A stretch of DNA of 64,000 bases from Candidatus Obscuribacter sp. (GCA_021772095.1 JADYXR010000205.1:24825-88824), one strand, 5' to 3'. Counted from the stretch's first letter, positions 47,359 to 56,481 are shown. Made by a program: numbers and translations. The notes: generated by a model not told the origin, from the letters alone.

Positions 47359-47554
47359 CTGGTCGACTTATTCGAAAAATTACTGGTATACAAAATGATC
47401 GTACAGAAGTGATCGAACAGCATTTAGGTGACACGTGACAATGAACGAACGAGAACATTCGATGCGCTGGCAATGCGTTTTATTTAGCCTACAGTTTTCA
47501 ATCACGTGAAACGCGGTAGAAAGATCTCATACGCCTAGATACCGGAGAGATAAC

Positions 47555-48154
47555 ATGCAGCGGAACAGAGTCGGACCGAAGTCAATAACGGGTCTTTTAG
47601 TCATAGCGGCACTAAGTATCTCGAGTAGCGCGCCGGCGTCGGCCTCGCCAGGCAACTCGATTAAAGACGGCACTAGAATAGCTTCCACTAAAACTGAACG
47701 ATACAAAAACAAAGAAGGGTTTGAGCGTCCGACCAAAGACATTATCAATACGCTCAAAGATAATGAAGTTACACGTTTTGTGACGCTGCTGGACGGCTTG
47801 AGTCAAGCATACGACCTCGATAAGAAGCTGAAAAACAATGGACCGTTCACGATGTTCGCGATCTGCGATCACGGGTTTAAACGGATGCCGGACGAGGACG
47901 TCATGTCACTTTTCGCAAATAAGAAGAAGCTGCGTCAAGTGCTGGAGTATTCGATAGTCGAAGGAACATTTGATTCAGAGGCCCTGAAGAAGACCAAAAA
48001 ATTCAAGACGCTGGAAGGGCATCAAATCACCATCTCTGAGAAAGGCGGCAATCTCTACGCTGATAAAGCCTTGATTCAAACAGTGGACGTTCCTTGTTCC
48101 AACGGGATCATTCACATTTTGGATGGTGTCGCCATGCCACCACTGAGTAAGTGA
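47555..48154 (+). CDS. Exported fasciclin (FAS1)-domain protein
   Basis: A signal peptide (LLVIAALSISSSAPASA) precedes a single FAS1 domain with both signature segments: NGPFTMFAICDHGFKRMP and IIHILDGVAMPP. FAS1 domains mediate adhesion or binding at the cell surface. GGAGAGA lies 5 nt before the ATG. It is convergent with the kinase gene (27-bp gap). There is no second FAS1 repeat, so it is the minimal bacterial type. Confidence 0.87.
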   Translation: MQRNRVGPKSITGLLVIAALSISSSAPASASPGNSIKDGTRIASTKTERYKNKEGFERPTKDIINTLKDNEVTRFVTLLDGLSQAYDLDKKLKNNGPFTMFAICDHGFKRMPDEDVMSLFANKKKLRQVLEYSIVEGTFDSEALKKTKKFKTLEGHQITISEKGGNLYADKALIQTVDVPCSNGIIHILDGVAMPPLSK

Positions 48155-48181
48155 TAAATCAAGAACCGACTGAGTAAGCAA

Positions 48182-49729
48182 TTAATTTTTACGACGAACT
48201 CTCGTCTTTGAGACCAGGTCCCATGGCACCTGTCGTTTCGCCATCGTCCAAACGATAAGTGAAACTGGATATAACAGACCGAACGCCGGATTAATCCTGA
48301 CGTCGAACTCCGATCTGAGACCTATCAGAACGTAAAATATCAGGGCGGGAAGTCCGTAGAAAAACAAAACTCTCAAACCGTTTCTCGCAAGGGCGCGCTT
48401 AAGGGTGATCTTCTTTCCTTCCAGGTCGCAAACTACCAGTCGCATTAACATTTTTCCGGGAGTGGCACCAAAACGACTTTCCATCCACGCTTTATAAAAA
48501 ACGATGGAACCGAAAACCACCACTACATACGATACCAACCAAAAATAGACGGCCCATGGTTGCGCCATAGCCCAGTTGTTAGTCAGTACACTTAACGGAA
48601 TGAAAACAATTGTGCACACCAGCGAAATAATTCCATACGCACCCATGATGATAAAGTAATCAATCCAGAACGCCGCAAATCGTTTTCCGAGAGCTTTTTC
48701 ATCAAGGACTGGACTAACCAGATGGCTCTGAGGTGTGTCACCATGGGCAATTGCGGCTAGGTCCCGATTGAGATTGTTGACCAAATTGTAGCGGTCGCGC
48801 GGTTGCCTGTTCATACAGCTAGCAACTAGAATTTTCAAATTGGGTGGTATCGCCTGCGATGTCAGTTGCGGCGGAGCCTGATCGGATAATTTCTTGGCAA
48901 TCGTTTCTACGGTTCCACACCCGGCATATGGGTTCTGTCCACTAAGAGCCGCGAAAAGAGTGCACCCTAAAGAATAAATATCCGAGCGAAAATCAACTTC
49001 CTGACCGAGGCATTGCTCGGGGCTCATATACGCTGGCGTTCCCATAAACTCGCCGGCCGCTGTCATCGTATTGACAGTGTCACCACTGGCGGTGACGAGC
49101 TTCGCGATACCGAAGTCGGCGATGTGCGCGGTTTCGACTCCTAATGCGTTTTTCGAAACGACAATATTGCTGGGCTTCAAGTCTCGATGCACTGTTCCGC
49201 GGCCGTGGGCATACTCCAGGGCTGCAGCAACCTGCAAAAAAATATCGACAGCGCGCTCCCATTCGATCGCGCCTTCTCTTTGCAATAGTGATTCCAGACT
49301 CTCACCATCGACAAACTTCATCGTCAGATACGGAATATTTTCGCTCGTTATTCCGTGTTCCAAAACCTCGACGATGTTGGCATGCGTAAGACTGGAAACT
49401 GCTGTGATTTCTTGTTGAAACCGTTTAACCGCTTGAGCATCCGAGCAAAGCTCCTTCCTGAGCACTTTCACTGCCACAAGTTCGGACACGCCGCTGATTC
49501 GGGCTTTGTAGACCTGACCCATTCCGCCCTGGCCTATCAATTCGAGCACTTCGTATTGCGGCGGCAAGTTTAAAAAAGGCATCGGGACAGAAGCCGTCGA
49601 AAGCCCCTGGGCTGATAGCGGAGACTCGTTGGAATCCAACGAACCCGCAGGCAGTTCACTCGACTGCCCGGGTGCGCGCAGTTCAATTTTTTCGGCTTGC
49701 TCGGTTTTGAAATCGTCGGTCATATCCAC
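48182..49729 (-). CDS. Ser/Thr protein kinase fused to an RDD-family membrane domain
   Basis: A complete kinase catalytic domain (about 55-320) has the glycine loop GQGGMGQVYKA, the ATP Lys in VAVKVLR, the catalytic loop HRDLKPSNI, DFGIAKL and the GTPAYMSPEQC segment, so it is probably active. The C-terminal 170 residues are an RDD domain with about four TM helices (AFWIDYFIIMGAYGIISLV, ATPGKMLMRLVV). The kinase is cytoplasmic, anchored at its C-terminus. GTG 49729 with AAGGG 7-8 nt upstream is used; ATG 49723 is possible. Substrates and stimulus are unknown. Confidence 0.9.
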   Translation of the reverse strand: MDMTDDFKTEQAEKIELRAPGQSSELPAGSLDSNESPLSAQGLSTASVPMPFLNLPPQYEVLELIGQGGMGQVYKARISGVSELVAVKVLRKELCSDAQAVKRFQQEITAVSSLTHANIVEVLEHGITSENIPYLTMKFVDGESLESLLQREGAIEWERAVDIFLQVAAALEYAHGRGTVHRDLKPSNIVVSKNALGVETAHIADFGIAKLVTASGDTVNTMTAAGEFMGTPAYMSPEQCLGQEVDFRSDIYSLGCTLFAALSGQNPYAGCGTVETIAKKLSDQAPPQLTSQAIPPNLKILVASCMNRQPRDRYNLVNNLNRDLAAIAHGDTPQSHLVSPVLDEKALGKRFAAFWIDYFIIMGAYGIISLVCTIVFIPLSVLTNNWAMAQPWAVYFWLVSYVVVVFGSIVFYKAWMESRFGATPGKMLMRLVVCDLEGKKITLKRALARNGLRVLFFYGLPALIFYVLIGLRSEFDVRINPAFGLLYPVSLIVWTMAKRQVPWDLVSKTRVRRKN

Positions 49730-49902
49730 GTTTATACCCTTATCCTCGCTCGTCCTTCCCCGACCAACTGGTCAACTGTTGTGTTACTCTGGACGAACTT
49801 CGATAGAAACCGCAAATGCTCCAGCTGCAGCGACTCGTCCGAAGACAAGGCGAAGATAACCGCAATAATAGTCACTGACAAAAAAGACAAAGCTGATCGA
49901 TA

Positions 49903-49998
49903 ATGGTCACAATCGACAAGATAGATGACACGACTTCGGATACGACGATGGCGAGCCCAATGGCTCAATCGGCAAAAGGTGGCGAAAGCAAAGATTGA
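49903..49998 (+). CDS. Possible 31-residue leader or N-terminal fragment of the next gene
   Basis: A short frame, MVTIDKIDDTTSDTTMASPM..., ends with TGA overlapping the TTG start of the next ORF. A hydrophilic N-terminus followed directly by a membrane protein suggests one split gene: adding one T or A near 49990-49996 would fuse the frames. It may also be a real coupled leader peptide. No strong ribosome-binding site is seen. Confidence 0.3.
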   Translation: MVTIDKIDDTTSDTTMASPMAQSAKGGESKD

Positions 49999-50399
49999 AA
50001 CTGGTTCGATTTTATTACATTGGTACCATAACCATTTGTAGTCTGGACCTTTTGGACAGCATTAGGATTCTTGCTGGTCATAACGATAAGGTTGATTTGC
50101 TTATGGTTGTCGCCGGCTCGATGGTGGCACTCTGGGTTATCGTCGCGCTGCTCGTCCTGATCGAATCGATCCGCCAGGAACGTATCGTTCCAGCCGCGTT
50201 GTTTTATGTGGTGACGATGGCGACGTTCCTTCTCACGGCACCAGTTTTGCAAACATACGCTGCCACCACTCACGTGGTCGAAGGCGTGATCATGTGCTCG
50301 AACATTGCTGTTCACGCGTGGCAGTTTGCCAGGTTGCAAGCCAAACCTGCGGCACAACAAACTGATGATGTTGTGAAAAACGATACGACGCCGGAATGA
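49995..50399 (+). CDS. Small membrane protein, unknown function
   Basis: The 134-residue ORF has about four hydrophobic segments (FYYIGTITICSLDLL, DLLMVVAGSMVALWVIVALLVLI, AALFYVVTMATFLLTAPVL, VEGVIMCSNIAVHAW) and a polar C-terminus. Coding character is good, but the TTG start is poor, and it may be the frameshifted body of a gene that starts at 49903. It is convergent with the deformylase gene, 9 bp away. Family not recognised. Confidence 0.5.
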   Translation: MKLVRFYYIGTITICSLDLLDSIRILAGHNDKVDLLMVVAGSMVALWVIVALLVLIESIRQERIVPAALFYVVTMATFLLTAPVLQTYAATTHVVEGVIMCSNIAVHAWQFARLQAKPAAQQTDDVVKNDTTPE

Positions 50400-50408
50400 T
50401 TTTTGAAA

Positions 50409-51035
50409 CTAAGACTCTGACCGAACAGCCGCTTCGCCAGGTTTAGAGTCGGGCGTTTTCGCGTCTTTGAGTTTCAATTCGTCAGGTTTTGATTCACCCG
50501 GCTTCACTTCGCCTGGTTTACCAGCCCCATCTTTTGGTGCATAACGCTTCCTTCTAAACACATCGGTTTTTAGTGAAGCCACGCGATCGAGAAATAGAAT
50601 TCCATCAAGATGATCGAGTTCGTGCAACACTACACGCGCCTCAAAATCCGACACTTCAATCTCTTGCTCCTGGTTCTGAGGATTCTGAAATTTCACTCGG
50701 ATTTTTTGCGCGCGTTTCACATTCGCCGTCAGATCAGGCAGGCTCAAACACCCTTCCCGAGCCAATACTTCGCCTTCTGAATATTCAACAATCGGATTGA
50801 TAATCACCATCAATCCATACTTCGATTCAACTTTTGGATTCCGAGACGCGTCAATGATCAGAATGCGTTTGCGAACGCCACATTGCGGCGCGGCTAATCC
50901 AACGCAGCCAGGTGCATCATGCATGGTATCAAGTAGATCTTGAATCGTCGCGGTCAGATCTTCCTTGAAATCGACCGGATCCGAAACTCGTTTGAGCTCC
51001 GGATCAGGATAGACAAGAACGGGAAGTATAGCCAT
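50409..51035 (-). CDS. def: Peptide deformylase with a Lys/Pro-rich C-terminal extension
   Basis: Removes the formyl group from new proteins. All three motifs are present: GCVGLAAPQCG, EGCLSLP and HELDHLDG, giving the Cys and two His metal ligands and the catalytic Glu position (here in HELDH, the second H ligand, with Glu intact). The core is about 165 residues; an extra tail of about 45 carries repeated GKPGE-type units. ATG 51035 starts one base beyond the ACT-protein stop (TAGAATG), so the two genes are translationally coupled. Confidence 0.93.
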   Translation of the reverse strand: MAILPVLVYPDPELKRVSDPVDFKEDLTATIQDLLDTMHDAPGCVGLAAPQCGVRKRILIIDASRNPKVESKYGLMVIINPIVEYSEGEVLAREGCLSLPDLTANVKRAQKIRVKFQNPQNQEQEIEVSDFEARVVLHELDHLDGILFLDRVASLKTDVFRRKRYAPKDGAGKPGEVKPGESKPDELKLKDAKTPDSKPGEAAVRSES

Positions 51036-51036
51036 T

Positions 51037-51579
51037 CTACAGTTCCACAACCTCGAGCGATTGAATACTCACATCCACACCGAGTTGTGCTGAAACTTTG
51101 TTGAGTGACTGTCTAAGTTCGCTTTCCGTAATCGTGATCGGAGCGGTAACTTCAAGCACCATCATAAAGATAGATTGTTCTGATCGTGTACGTTTTGTCG
51201 CTACATCAGTGATGTTGATGCTCAAAGTCTGCAGTGCTTTAGTGATACCAGCTACGATACCAGGACGATCGCCGCCGTAAACCGAAATTATATAAGGATG
51301 ACCTTCGTCATCATCTTCGTCGAGACTGGCATCGCTCAATTCACGAACAAAAACCTGCATCCCGAGCGCCGCTTCAGCTTGATTGAGGCGTTCTCTAAGT
51401 TGAATAAGTGTGTGCGTTTCCGGCAATTGCGCCATTAGAATAACGGCAAACTCACCACGCAACAACGTCATACTCGAGTCAAGCAGGTTGCATCCGAACT
51501 CGAAGAGCACCTGCGAGAGCTCGGCTACGATACCGACTCGATCTCTTCCCACGCCGGTCAAAACTATATTGGTCGTCAT
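51037..51579 (-). CDS. Two-ACT-domain protein (GcvR-like)
   Basis: Two ACT domains in tandem (about 1-80 and 90-180): TNIVLTGVGRDRVGIVAELSQVLFEFGCNLLDSS and HPYIISVYGGDRPGIVAGITKALQTLSINITDV, each with the G-x-DRxGI turn. They sense amino acids in related GcvR proteins, which regulate glycine cleavage; no glycine-cleavage gene is nearby, so a direct regulatory target is unknown. ATG 51579 with GGGAAACGG upstream is preferred over the track's 51615. Coupled to def. Confidence 0.85.
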   Translation of the reverse strand: MTTNIVLTGVGRDRVGIVAELSQVLFEFGCNLLDSSMTLLRGEFAVILMAQLPETHTLIQLRERLNQAEAALGMQVFVRELSDASLDEDDDEGHPYIISVYGGDRPGIVAGITKALQTLSINITDVATKRTRSEQSIFMMVLEVTAPITITESELRQSLNKVSAQLGVDVSIQSLEVVEL

Positions 51580-51649
51580 AAAATAGCCGTTTCCCGCACA
51601 ATTAGCCAATCCCAATCAACATCAACGCATAATCATACAAGACGATCGA

Positions 51650-52561
51650 CTATTTCGTCTTCTTGTGTTTGGCTGCTGGTTTACCTTTTGTGGCTGCAGA
51701 TTTTTCTTTGAGTTGATGGTGGCGCGCGCTCAAATATGCGTCGACCAATCCCACAGCTTTGTCCTCGAAGTCGGCTCCGGAATAGACTTCCGGCGATTCT
51801 CCGATGCGAGCGAATCTAACTGTTTCAATCCGCCCGCTTGGCTTCCGTCGATACTGACAAAGATACGCTTGCAGGCAAAATCCGTGGGCGAGCACGTTAT
51901 CGCCGACACTTTTCTTGCAATAGATATTGATCACCGGCTTCCCGAGCGCCATCGCGTCATCGATGTTGATGTTGGGATCCATTCCGGAAAGCGCAAGCTG
52001 TTTGCGGCAGCGCGCTTCGGCAATCTTGATGCGATTGATCGCGGCTTGCTGATTCATCCTTAAAAGTGGTGCCAGCTGCTTGTGAGAAGGAAACTGCAAA
52101 CCAATCTGAGGCTTGCCGTTCGACTGGGGCGCTTTCACCTTCTGATCGGCAGGGACAGTCGTCGCCGGAGGCGTACTTGAAGTCGGCACGGACGGAGCAT
52201 CAACAGCTGGAAGCGCCGTTCCCGGCAATCCCGTCGGCGTGACCGTCTTCGCGTCGCTTGCCGGCTGCTCGCCTGCCGGACCATCCGGAACCGCAATCGT
52301 CGTCGTGCCACCCGGTGCAGCCTGTTTCGCCGGCAGCTTTGGGCTCACCCCGGGCGCCGCGGTCTCAGGCGATGAAGCATACGGTACTCCGCCGCTCTTA
52401 GCAGTCCCCGTCTTATCGGGACCTTCGGCATGTGCCCTGGCCGGATCGCTCACGTCGCTTTTAACCGTCTCGTCGCTTGCAGCGTTGGCAGCGCCTGCAA
52501 AGAGAAGCGCTAAGCTTAAAAGTAGTGATAGTTCGCCGTTTGACCGTCTTAGAATCGACAC
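51650..52561 (-). CDS. Exported Pro/Ala/Thr-rich protein, unknown function
   Basis: A signal peptide (LSLLLSLALLFAGAANA) is followed by about 120 residues of Pro/Ala/Thr/Gly linker, then a C-terminal region of about 150 residues with three or four Cys (EARCRKQLALSGMDP, NIYCKKSVGD, GFCLQAYLCQYRRK) that may form disulfides, and a Lys-rich end (KGKPAAKHKKTK). GTG 52561 with GGAG 9 nt upstream is chosen over TTG 52576. The architecture matches the secreted proteins at 590 and 28652: signal, low-complexity linker, small folded domain. Function unknown. Confidence 0.65.
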   Translation of the reverse strand: MSILRRSNGELSLLLSLALLFAGAANAASDETVKSDVSDPARAHAEGPDKTGTAKSGGVPYASSPETAAPGVSPKLPAKQAAPGGTTTIAVPDGPAGEQPASDAKTVTPTGLPGTALPAVDAPSVPTSSTPPATTVPADQKVKAPQSNGKPQIGLQFPSHKQLAPLLRMNQQAAINRIKIAEARCRKQLALSGMDPNINIDDAMALGKPVINIYCKKSVGDNVLAHGFCLQAYLCQYRRKPSGRIETVRFARIGESPEVYSGADFEDKAVGLVDAYLSARHHQLKEKSAATKGKPAAKHKKTK

Positions 52562-52718
52562 TTCAAGTTGCTCCAATTGCCCAAAACACAGTACCAGTTT
52601 AGCTCAAATTGTTGATTTCACCCTAACGGCTTTGCAGCTGTTTAAATGCACCACTTACCAATCCTGTACAATTTCGGTCCACCTCGCTTGGCACGCCCGT
52701 CCAAGGAATTCAATTGAC

Positions 52719-53297
52719 ATGATCCCAATCAATGAAACTAGTTCGCCACCTCCTGTTTCTGCAATCTCGGAAACGTTTATCGCCCCTTCGAAAAAATCGC
52801 AGCAAGAAATTCTGTCGGCGCTGCTTGCGCTCGACACTGACTCCAGCGCAAAACAACGGCTGAGCGTGCGGCTTTCAGGCAAACAATTTATCATCGCGCG
52901 AAAAAGATTGATTCCCAATCCATTCGCACGATCGATCTTCGGCGTCGTAAATGAAGCATCGACCGGCTCGATCATCGACTACAGCTTCTCCGTCAATCCA
53001 GCTGTGCGAATTATCTTCAGCCTTTGGTTCGGCATGATGACCGCGGTTTTAATAGCCGGTCTAGGTGCCATCATGACTAGTGGCATCACTCAATGGAGAC
53101 TGGAACTGGTTGGATTAGCCGTGGTGTTTCTCGCGGTCGCTCTAGGCGTAGTTGCGCTCTGCCTGCTCGCTAGCCGCAAAGGCGAAAAGGGACTTGAGGC
53201 GAAACTGCACAGCATCATCGGTGACACCACTATGAACATCGCAGTTTCCGACGAAGTCGCCTCACCAAAAGTAATCGAATCAATCAAGATCAGCTAA
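52719..53297 (+). CDS. Membrane protein with two adjacent TM segments, unknown function
   Basis: The N-terminal 110 residues are soluble (SQQEILSALLALDTDSSAKQRLSVRLSGKQFIIARKRLIPNPFA). Two TM helices follow (RIIFSLWFGMMTAVLIAGLGAIM, LELVGLAVVFLAVALGVVALCLLA), then a cytoplasmic tail. The track ORF starts at 52239, but its first 160 residues are the antisense of the neighbouring gene; ATG 52719, with AAGGAA 11 nt upstream, is the realistic start. Not recognised. Confidence 0.65.
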   Translation: MIPINETSSPPPVSAISETFIAPSKKSQQEILSALLALDTDSSAKQRLSVRLSGKQFIIARKRLIPNPFARSIFGVVNEASTGSIIDYSFSVNPAVRIIFSLWFGMMTAVLIAGLGAIMTSGITQWRLELVGLAVVFLAVALGVVALCLLASRKGEKGLEAKLHSIIGDTTMNIAVSDEVASPKVIESIKIS

Positions 53298-53494
53298 TTT
53301 CAATCGAAGACTAACCATCGAGCTGCTCGACAGCGAAGCCCAAAAGGTTTCCTGATTGATCTATTGTGCGGATACACTTCGAATGGAGTCAACTGGAGGT
53401 AAATGTTCCAACGAGTTCGTTCGTGTACATTCGCGAGTTCGAATACATCCGAAATAGAGTCGGTTCCAACGATTTCGTTTTGCTCCGAGCTCAA

Positions 53495-54127
53495 TTACGG
53501 TGCAATCATCATCCCGCCGCCCATCGGCATCACCATCATGGAATTGCCGAACGCCGCACGCAACAGATAGACCGATGCAACTGTTCCAGCTGCCGGAGTT
53601 GCCATTCGCAAGCTGCCTTTGACGAGGCGTCCCATAGAACTGCCAAGTCCTTTAGCTTTGATTTTCTTCGCGCCAGTGTTTGAATCGTTCATCGCCTTAT
53701 CGTTGAACTCACTGCTCATGCGGAAACCTTCTTGAGACTCTTTGCTGGTTTTGACTTCTTCCAACTGCTGAGCCATCTGAGTTTGCTGCAGCGCCATTTC
53801 TTGCTGCTGATAAGCGGATGCGTTTTGTCCTGGCATATTTTGATAGCCGAAGTTCTGCTGCTGCATGCCGCCATCGTACGCCTGCCCACCGTATTGATAA
53901 TCCTGTGGAACCTGCGTCGGTGAAACGATCTGATTAAACCCTTGCTGCTGCTGCACCGGATTGTAGTACTGATTAACCGGCTGAGCGGCACAGTTGACCT
54001 GGCTCTGGTCGAAACCCGGAGCCTGCAAATGATAGTCCGAGTAGGAGCCCGCTTCCTGGCAGAACGCCGGAGGAGCGAAGAGGACCAAGCTTAGAAGTAA
54101 CATTGCCAGAGAAGCGATTTTTGTCAT
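53495..54127 (-). CDS. Exported Gln-rich protein, unknown function
   Basis: A signal peptide (LAMLLLSLVLFAPPAFCQ) is followed by a Gln/Tyr/Gly/Asn-rich region of about 100 residues (YNPVQQQQGFNQ, GGMQQQNFGYQN) and a basic/hydrophobic C-terminal end (VASVYLLRAAFGNSMMVMPMGGGMMIAP). The C-terminal hydrophobic stretch may be a membrane anchor. Function unknown; probably a surface or periplasmic protein. Upstream of it, oriented the same way, lies cpaB, separated by 389 bp. Confidence 0.65.
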   Translation of the reverse strand: MTKIASLAMLLLSLVLFAPPAFCQEAGSYSDYHLQAPGFDQSQVNCAAQPVNQYYNPVQQQQGFNQIVSPTQVPQDYQYGGQAYDGGMQQQNFGYQNMPGQNASAYQQQEMALQQTQMAQQLEEVKTSKESQEGFRMSSEFNDKAMNDSNTGAKKIKAKGLGSSMGRLVKGSLRMATPAAGTVASVYLLRAAFGNSMMVMPMGGGMMIAP

Positions 54128-54403
54128 TGCCGAGTCTCGAAACCTGAAGTCGGTGGGTTTTAATCTCCTCTCAGTCTATGAATCCGAAGCCCGAGGGTCA
54201 ATGGTGAAAACCGCACTGAGACGAGGCGCAAAACCTGAAATGGGTTGAATTTCAGGATATTTCATAACTTGACATCTATCCACTGCCAGCCTAGTATCTA
54301 GTCGCTGCCACTCGTCAATTTCTCTGGGGCAAATGGAGGGAGAGTATGAGCGGCAGCTTTTCTATAGCTACCGAAACGAAATATTTGAAAAATGGCACAT
54401 GTG

Positions 54404-54437
54404 AAAAGCGGCTCCACCAGATGATGAAGCCGCTTCC
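54404..54437 (-). terminator. Possible terminator of cpaB
   Basis: An 8-bp stem AAGCGGCT/AGCCGCTT (54406-54413, 54428-54435) with a 14-nt loop; on the minus strand it is followed by TTTTC. It lies 80 bp beyond the cpaB stop, past the 26-bp duplicated sequence. Confidence 0.45.
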
Positions 54438-54453
54438 AATTTATTGAACTCGG

Positions 54454-54505
54454 ATTCCGTTTCAATAACAGAGCATCGAATTCCATTTCAACAACAGAAC
54501 ATCGA
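54454..54505 (+). repeat. Tandem duplication of a 26-bp sequence
   Basis: Two adjacent copies of ATTCC(G/A)TTTCAA(T/C)AACAG(A/G)... at 54454-54479 and 54480-54505, 23 of 26 bases identical, in the gap just beyond the cpaB stop. Confidence 0.7.
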
Positions 54506-54516
54506 CTCAAACTAAA

Positions 54517-55485
54517 CTAAATGTTGCTCGGCAGCTCGATAACTTGTTTGTTGCCGCCGTTCCACATTTCTATTTCGTGATTGGCTTTTCCAATTGGGGC
54601 AGCGCCAGTCAGGGGTTCGCTTGGGGTGAGTGCAGGGTCCTCCAGTGTCGGTGCATCAGGCATGTTTGGAGGCGGGGGCGGAAGGTCAGGGTTTGCTACA
54701 GCGATTTGCGGGCTGTCGCTGTCATTGAGCTTTTTTGGGAAAAGCGAAGTGACATCGACGGTGATTACAGGAGCGTGATCGCCCTGACTCCGAAGAGACA
54801 GATAGACCTTACTTGCAGCGACGCCTTTGACGAGCTTCTGCGCGTCATCGGGACTGACTGCAACAGTGACAGAGTTAGCAGGGACTGCTTGTGCACCACC
54901 GGGTTGTTTCTGATACATCTGACCGACAGCGATTACTTCGACGTCGGACAAAATCGGCGCAACCTTAGTTTCATAGCCGCTTCCAACCATACTCATAACA
55001 TCGACACGGCTCTCCGGATTGATGAATCCAGCGACACCGGAGTTGGTATCAACACCAAATGTGATGGCACGCATTCCTGGTTTCAAACGTGATTCGAATC
55101 CAAGCGCGATGCCGATAGGAGCTAGATCGTGTTGAGACACAATCTGTCCAGCGGTGATACCGTATTTAGTGACCCGACCAGCTGCCATCGCGGAAGTGGA
55201 AAGAGCATCCGTCGGAATATTTCCAACCGGAATTTTCTTTTCTTCGAGGAATTCGCTGGCAACCGTGACGCCTTCAGGCACATCCTTGAGTGCAACAACA
55301 ACCGTGCCTGTGGCTTTGCTTTTCGCTTCAATATCCAGTTTCGATTTTTCGTAAGCGATTCTCTGAGTTTCCAATTGACCAGTGACGAGCATGGTCGTTA
55401 CACCAGCAATACCTACGATAATCGCAAGCAGCATGGCAGGCGGAATACGAGAGATCATGATTATGAGTGACCTGACTGAGTTCAT
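54517..55485 (-). CDS. cpaB: Flp pilus assembly protein CpaB
   Basis: An N-terminal TM anchor (MLLAIIVGIAGVTTMLV) is followed by a SAF/CpaB domain (VVVALKDVPEGVTVASEFLEEKKIPVG), which forms the tight-adherence (Flp/Tad) secretin-associated periplasmic component, and the RcpC-like region (GMRAITFGVDTNSGVAGFINPESRVDVM). A Pro-rich tail ends the protein. GGGGAGG precedes the ATG. No other Tad genes (secretin, ATPase, pilin) are in the window, so it is an orphan here; the cluster may be split in this genome. Confidence 0.88.
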   Translation of the reverse strand: MNSVRSLIIMISRIPPAMLLAIIVGIAGVTTMLVTGQLETQRIAYEKSKLDIEAKSKATGTVVVALKDVPEGVTVASEFLEEKKIPVGNIPTDALSTSAMAAGRVTKYGITAGQIVSQHDLAPIGIALGFESRLKPGMRAITFGVDTNSGVAGFINPESRVDVMSMVGSGYETKVAPILSDVEVIAVGQMYQKQPGGAQAVPANSVTVAVSPDDAQKLVKGVAASKVYLSLRSQGDHAPVITVDVTSLFPKKLNDSDSPQIAVANPDLPPPPPNMPDAPTLEDPALTPSEPLTGAAPIGKANHEIEMWNGGNKQVIELPSNI

Positions 55486-56481
55486 TAAAGAACCTCCCCG
55501 AGATTGATCGGAGAAAGACTAACCATTCCCATCATTGAGTGTGAAGCCCAGAATCGTAATAGGAAAAACCCTGAGGCAGATTCAGATAAAAGGTCTTTGC
55601 TAATTCAAAATCGATTCTTGAAAAGTCCCCAAAAACGAATAGAACCCGGCTGAAAGCCGAATTCCATTCGTTGAGTATGGCAGAATCGCTGTAAGAAAAT
55701 TTTGTAAGAATGTAAGAAGGTTGGATACGGACCGTGGCAGCGACACACTTTCATTGTTTTAAAATGTGAATCAGTTTGCCGAATTCCGCAGTATGACCGC
55801 AATTACCTCGTAGGCGTACCCAACCCTTGGACCTTCACTGTGCGGCGGATGCCGTTTGTGTCTTACTCTTACATAGTACTAACCAACAGACCAAGTGGAG
55901 TAAAGCATTTCCTATACTCTTATGGGTGAAAACCTATAATCCGACTATAGGGCGACCAGGAATCCCCACCCCGCGGGAGCCTTCAATATCTTTCCTGGCA
56001 GTCAAACCACTGGCTGTTCAAAACACATCGAATAAACTCTTTGCGATATCACATATAAATAGTAGAGAAATTTATTTCGACCTCCTGCAAAAGGCAGAAC
56101 CAGAGCGGCAATCGAAATATGCATCGGCGATTGCCAATCTTTCGAAAATGCTTTCGGTTCACTGGAAACAGTGTAGCGCTGCGGGGTGCGGAAAACATAT
56201 ATTGCGTCAGGCGTTTGCGAAACCCTGCAGAGCGAGGCGTTTGCAGACGTTTAATCCCAATTGTAGTCAGATTTGAGACTTCAACCGTTATAAATTCGGG
56301 AACGGTTCGCATTCGGGTTAAAACGCCCACCAGTTTCCTGTTTTTCACCAATCTTGTATAGGTTTCCTATAACGATATATATAGAAACCCAAACTCGGCC
56401 GCTCTGCTACCCAGGCATAATCGATGTAAGGGCAAAACCTTTAGACAACTGTCTGATGGTGGGGGCAATTACAATCTATCC
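55486..56481 (+). other. 996-bp intergenic stretch upstream of cpaB and the LRV gene
   Basis: No convincing gene. The 149-residue ORF at 55827 has no ribosome-binding site and an antisense twin. Visible items: a CGGCTGAAAGCCG hairpin (about 55647), a GC-rich patch with GGGCGACCAGGAATCCCCACCCCGCGGG (about 55949-55976), and an AT-rich palindromic cluster near 56355-56390. It must carry the promoters of both flanking genes, but I cannot assign them. Confidence 0.4.

Noticed and set aside
52239-52718. N-terminal 160 residues of the 352-residue track ORF
   Set aside because: They are antisense to the Pro/Ala-rich exported protein gene and low complexity; ATG 52719 is the real start region.
55827-56276. 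149-residue ORF in the long gap
   Set aside because: No ribosome-binding site, no recognisable domain, and an overlapping open frame on the other strand.
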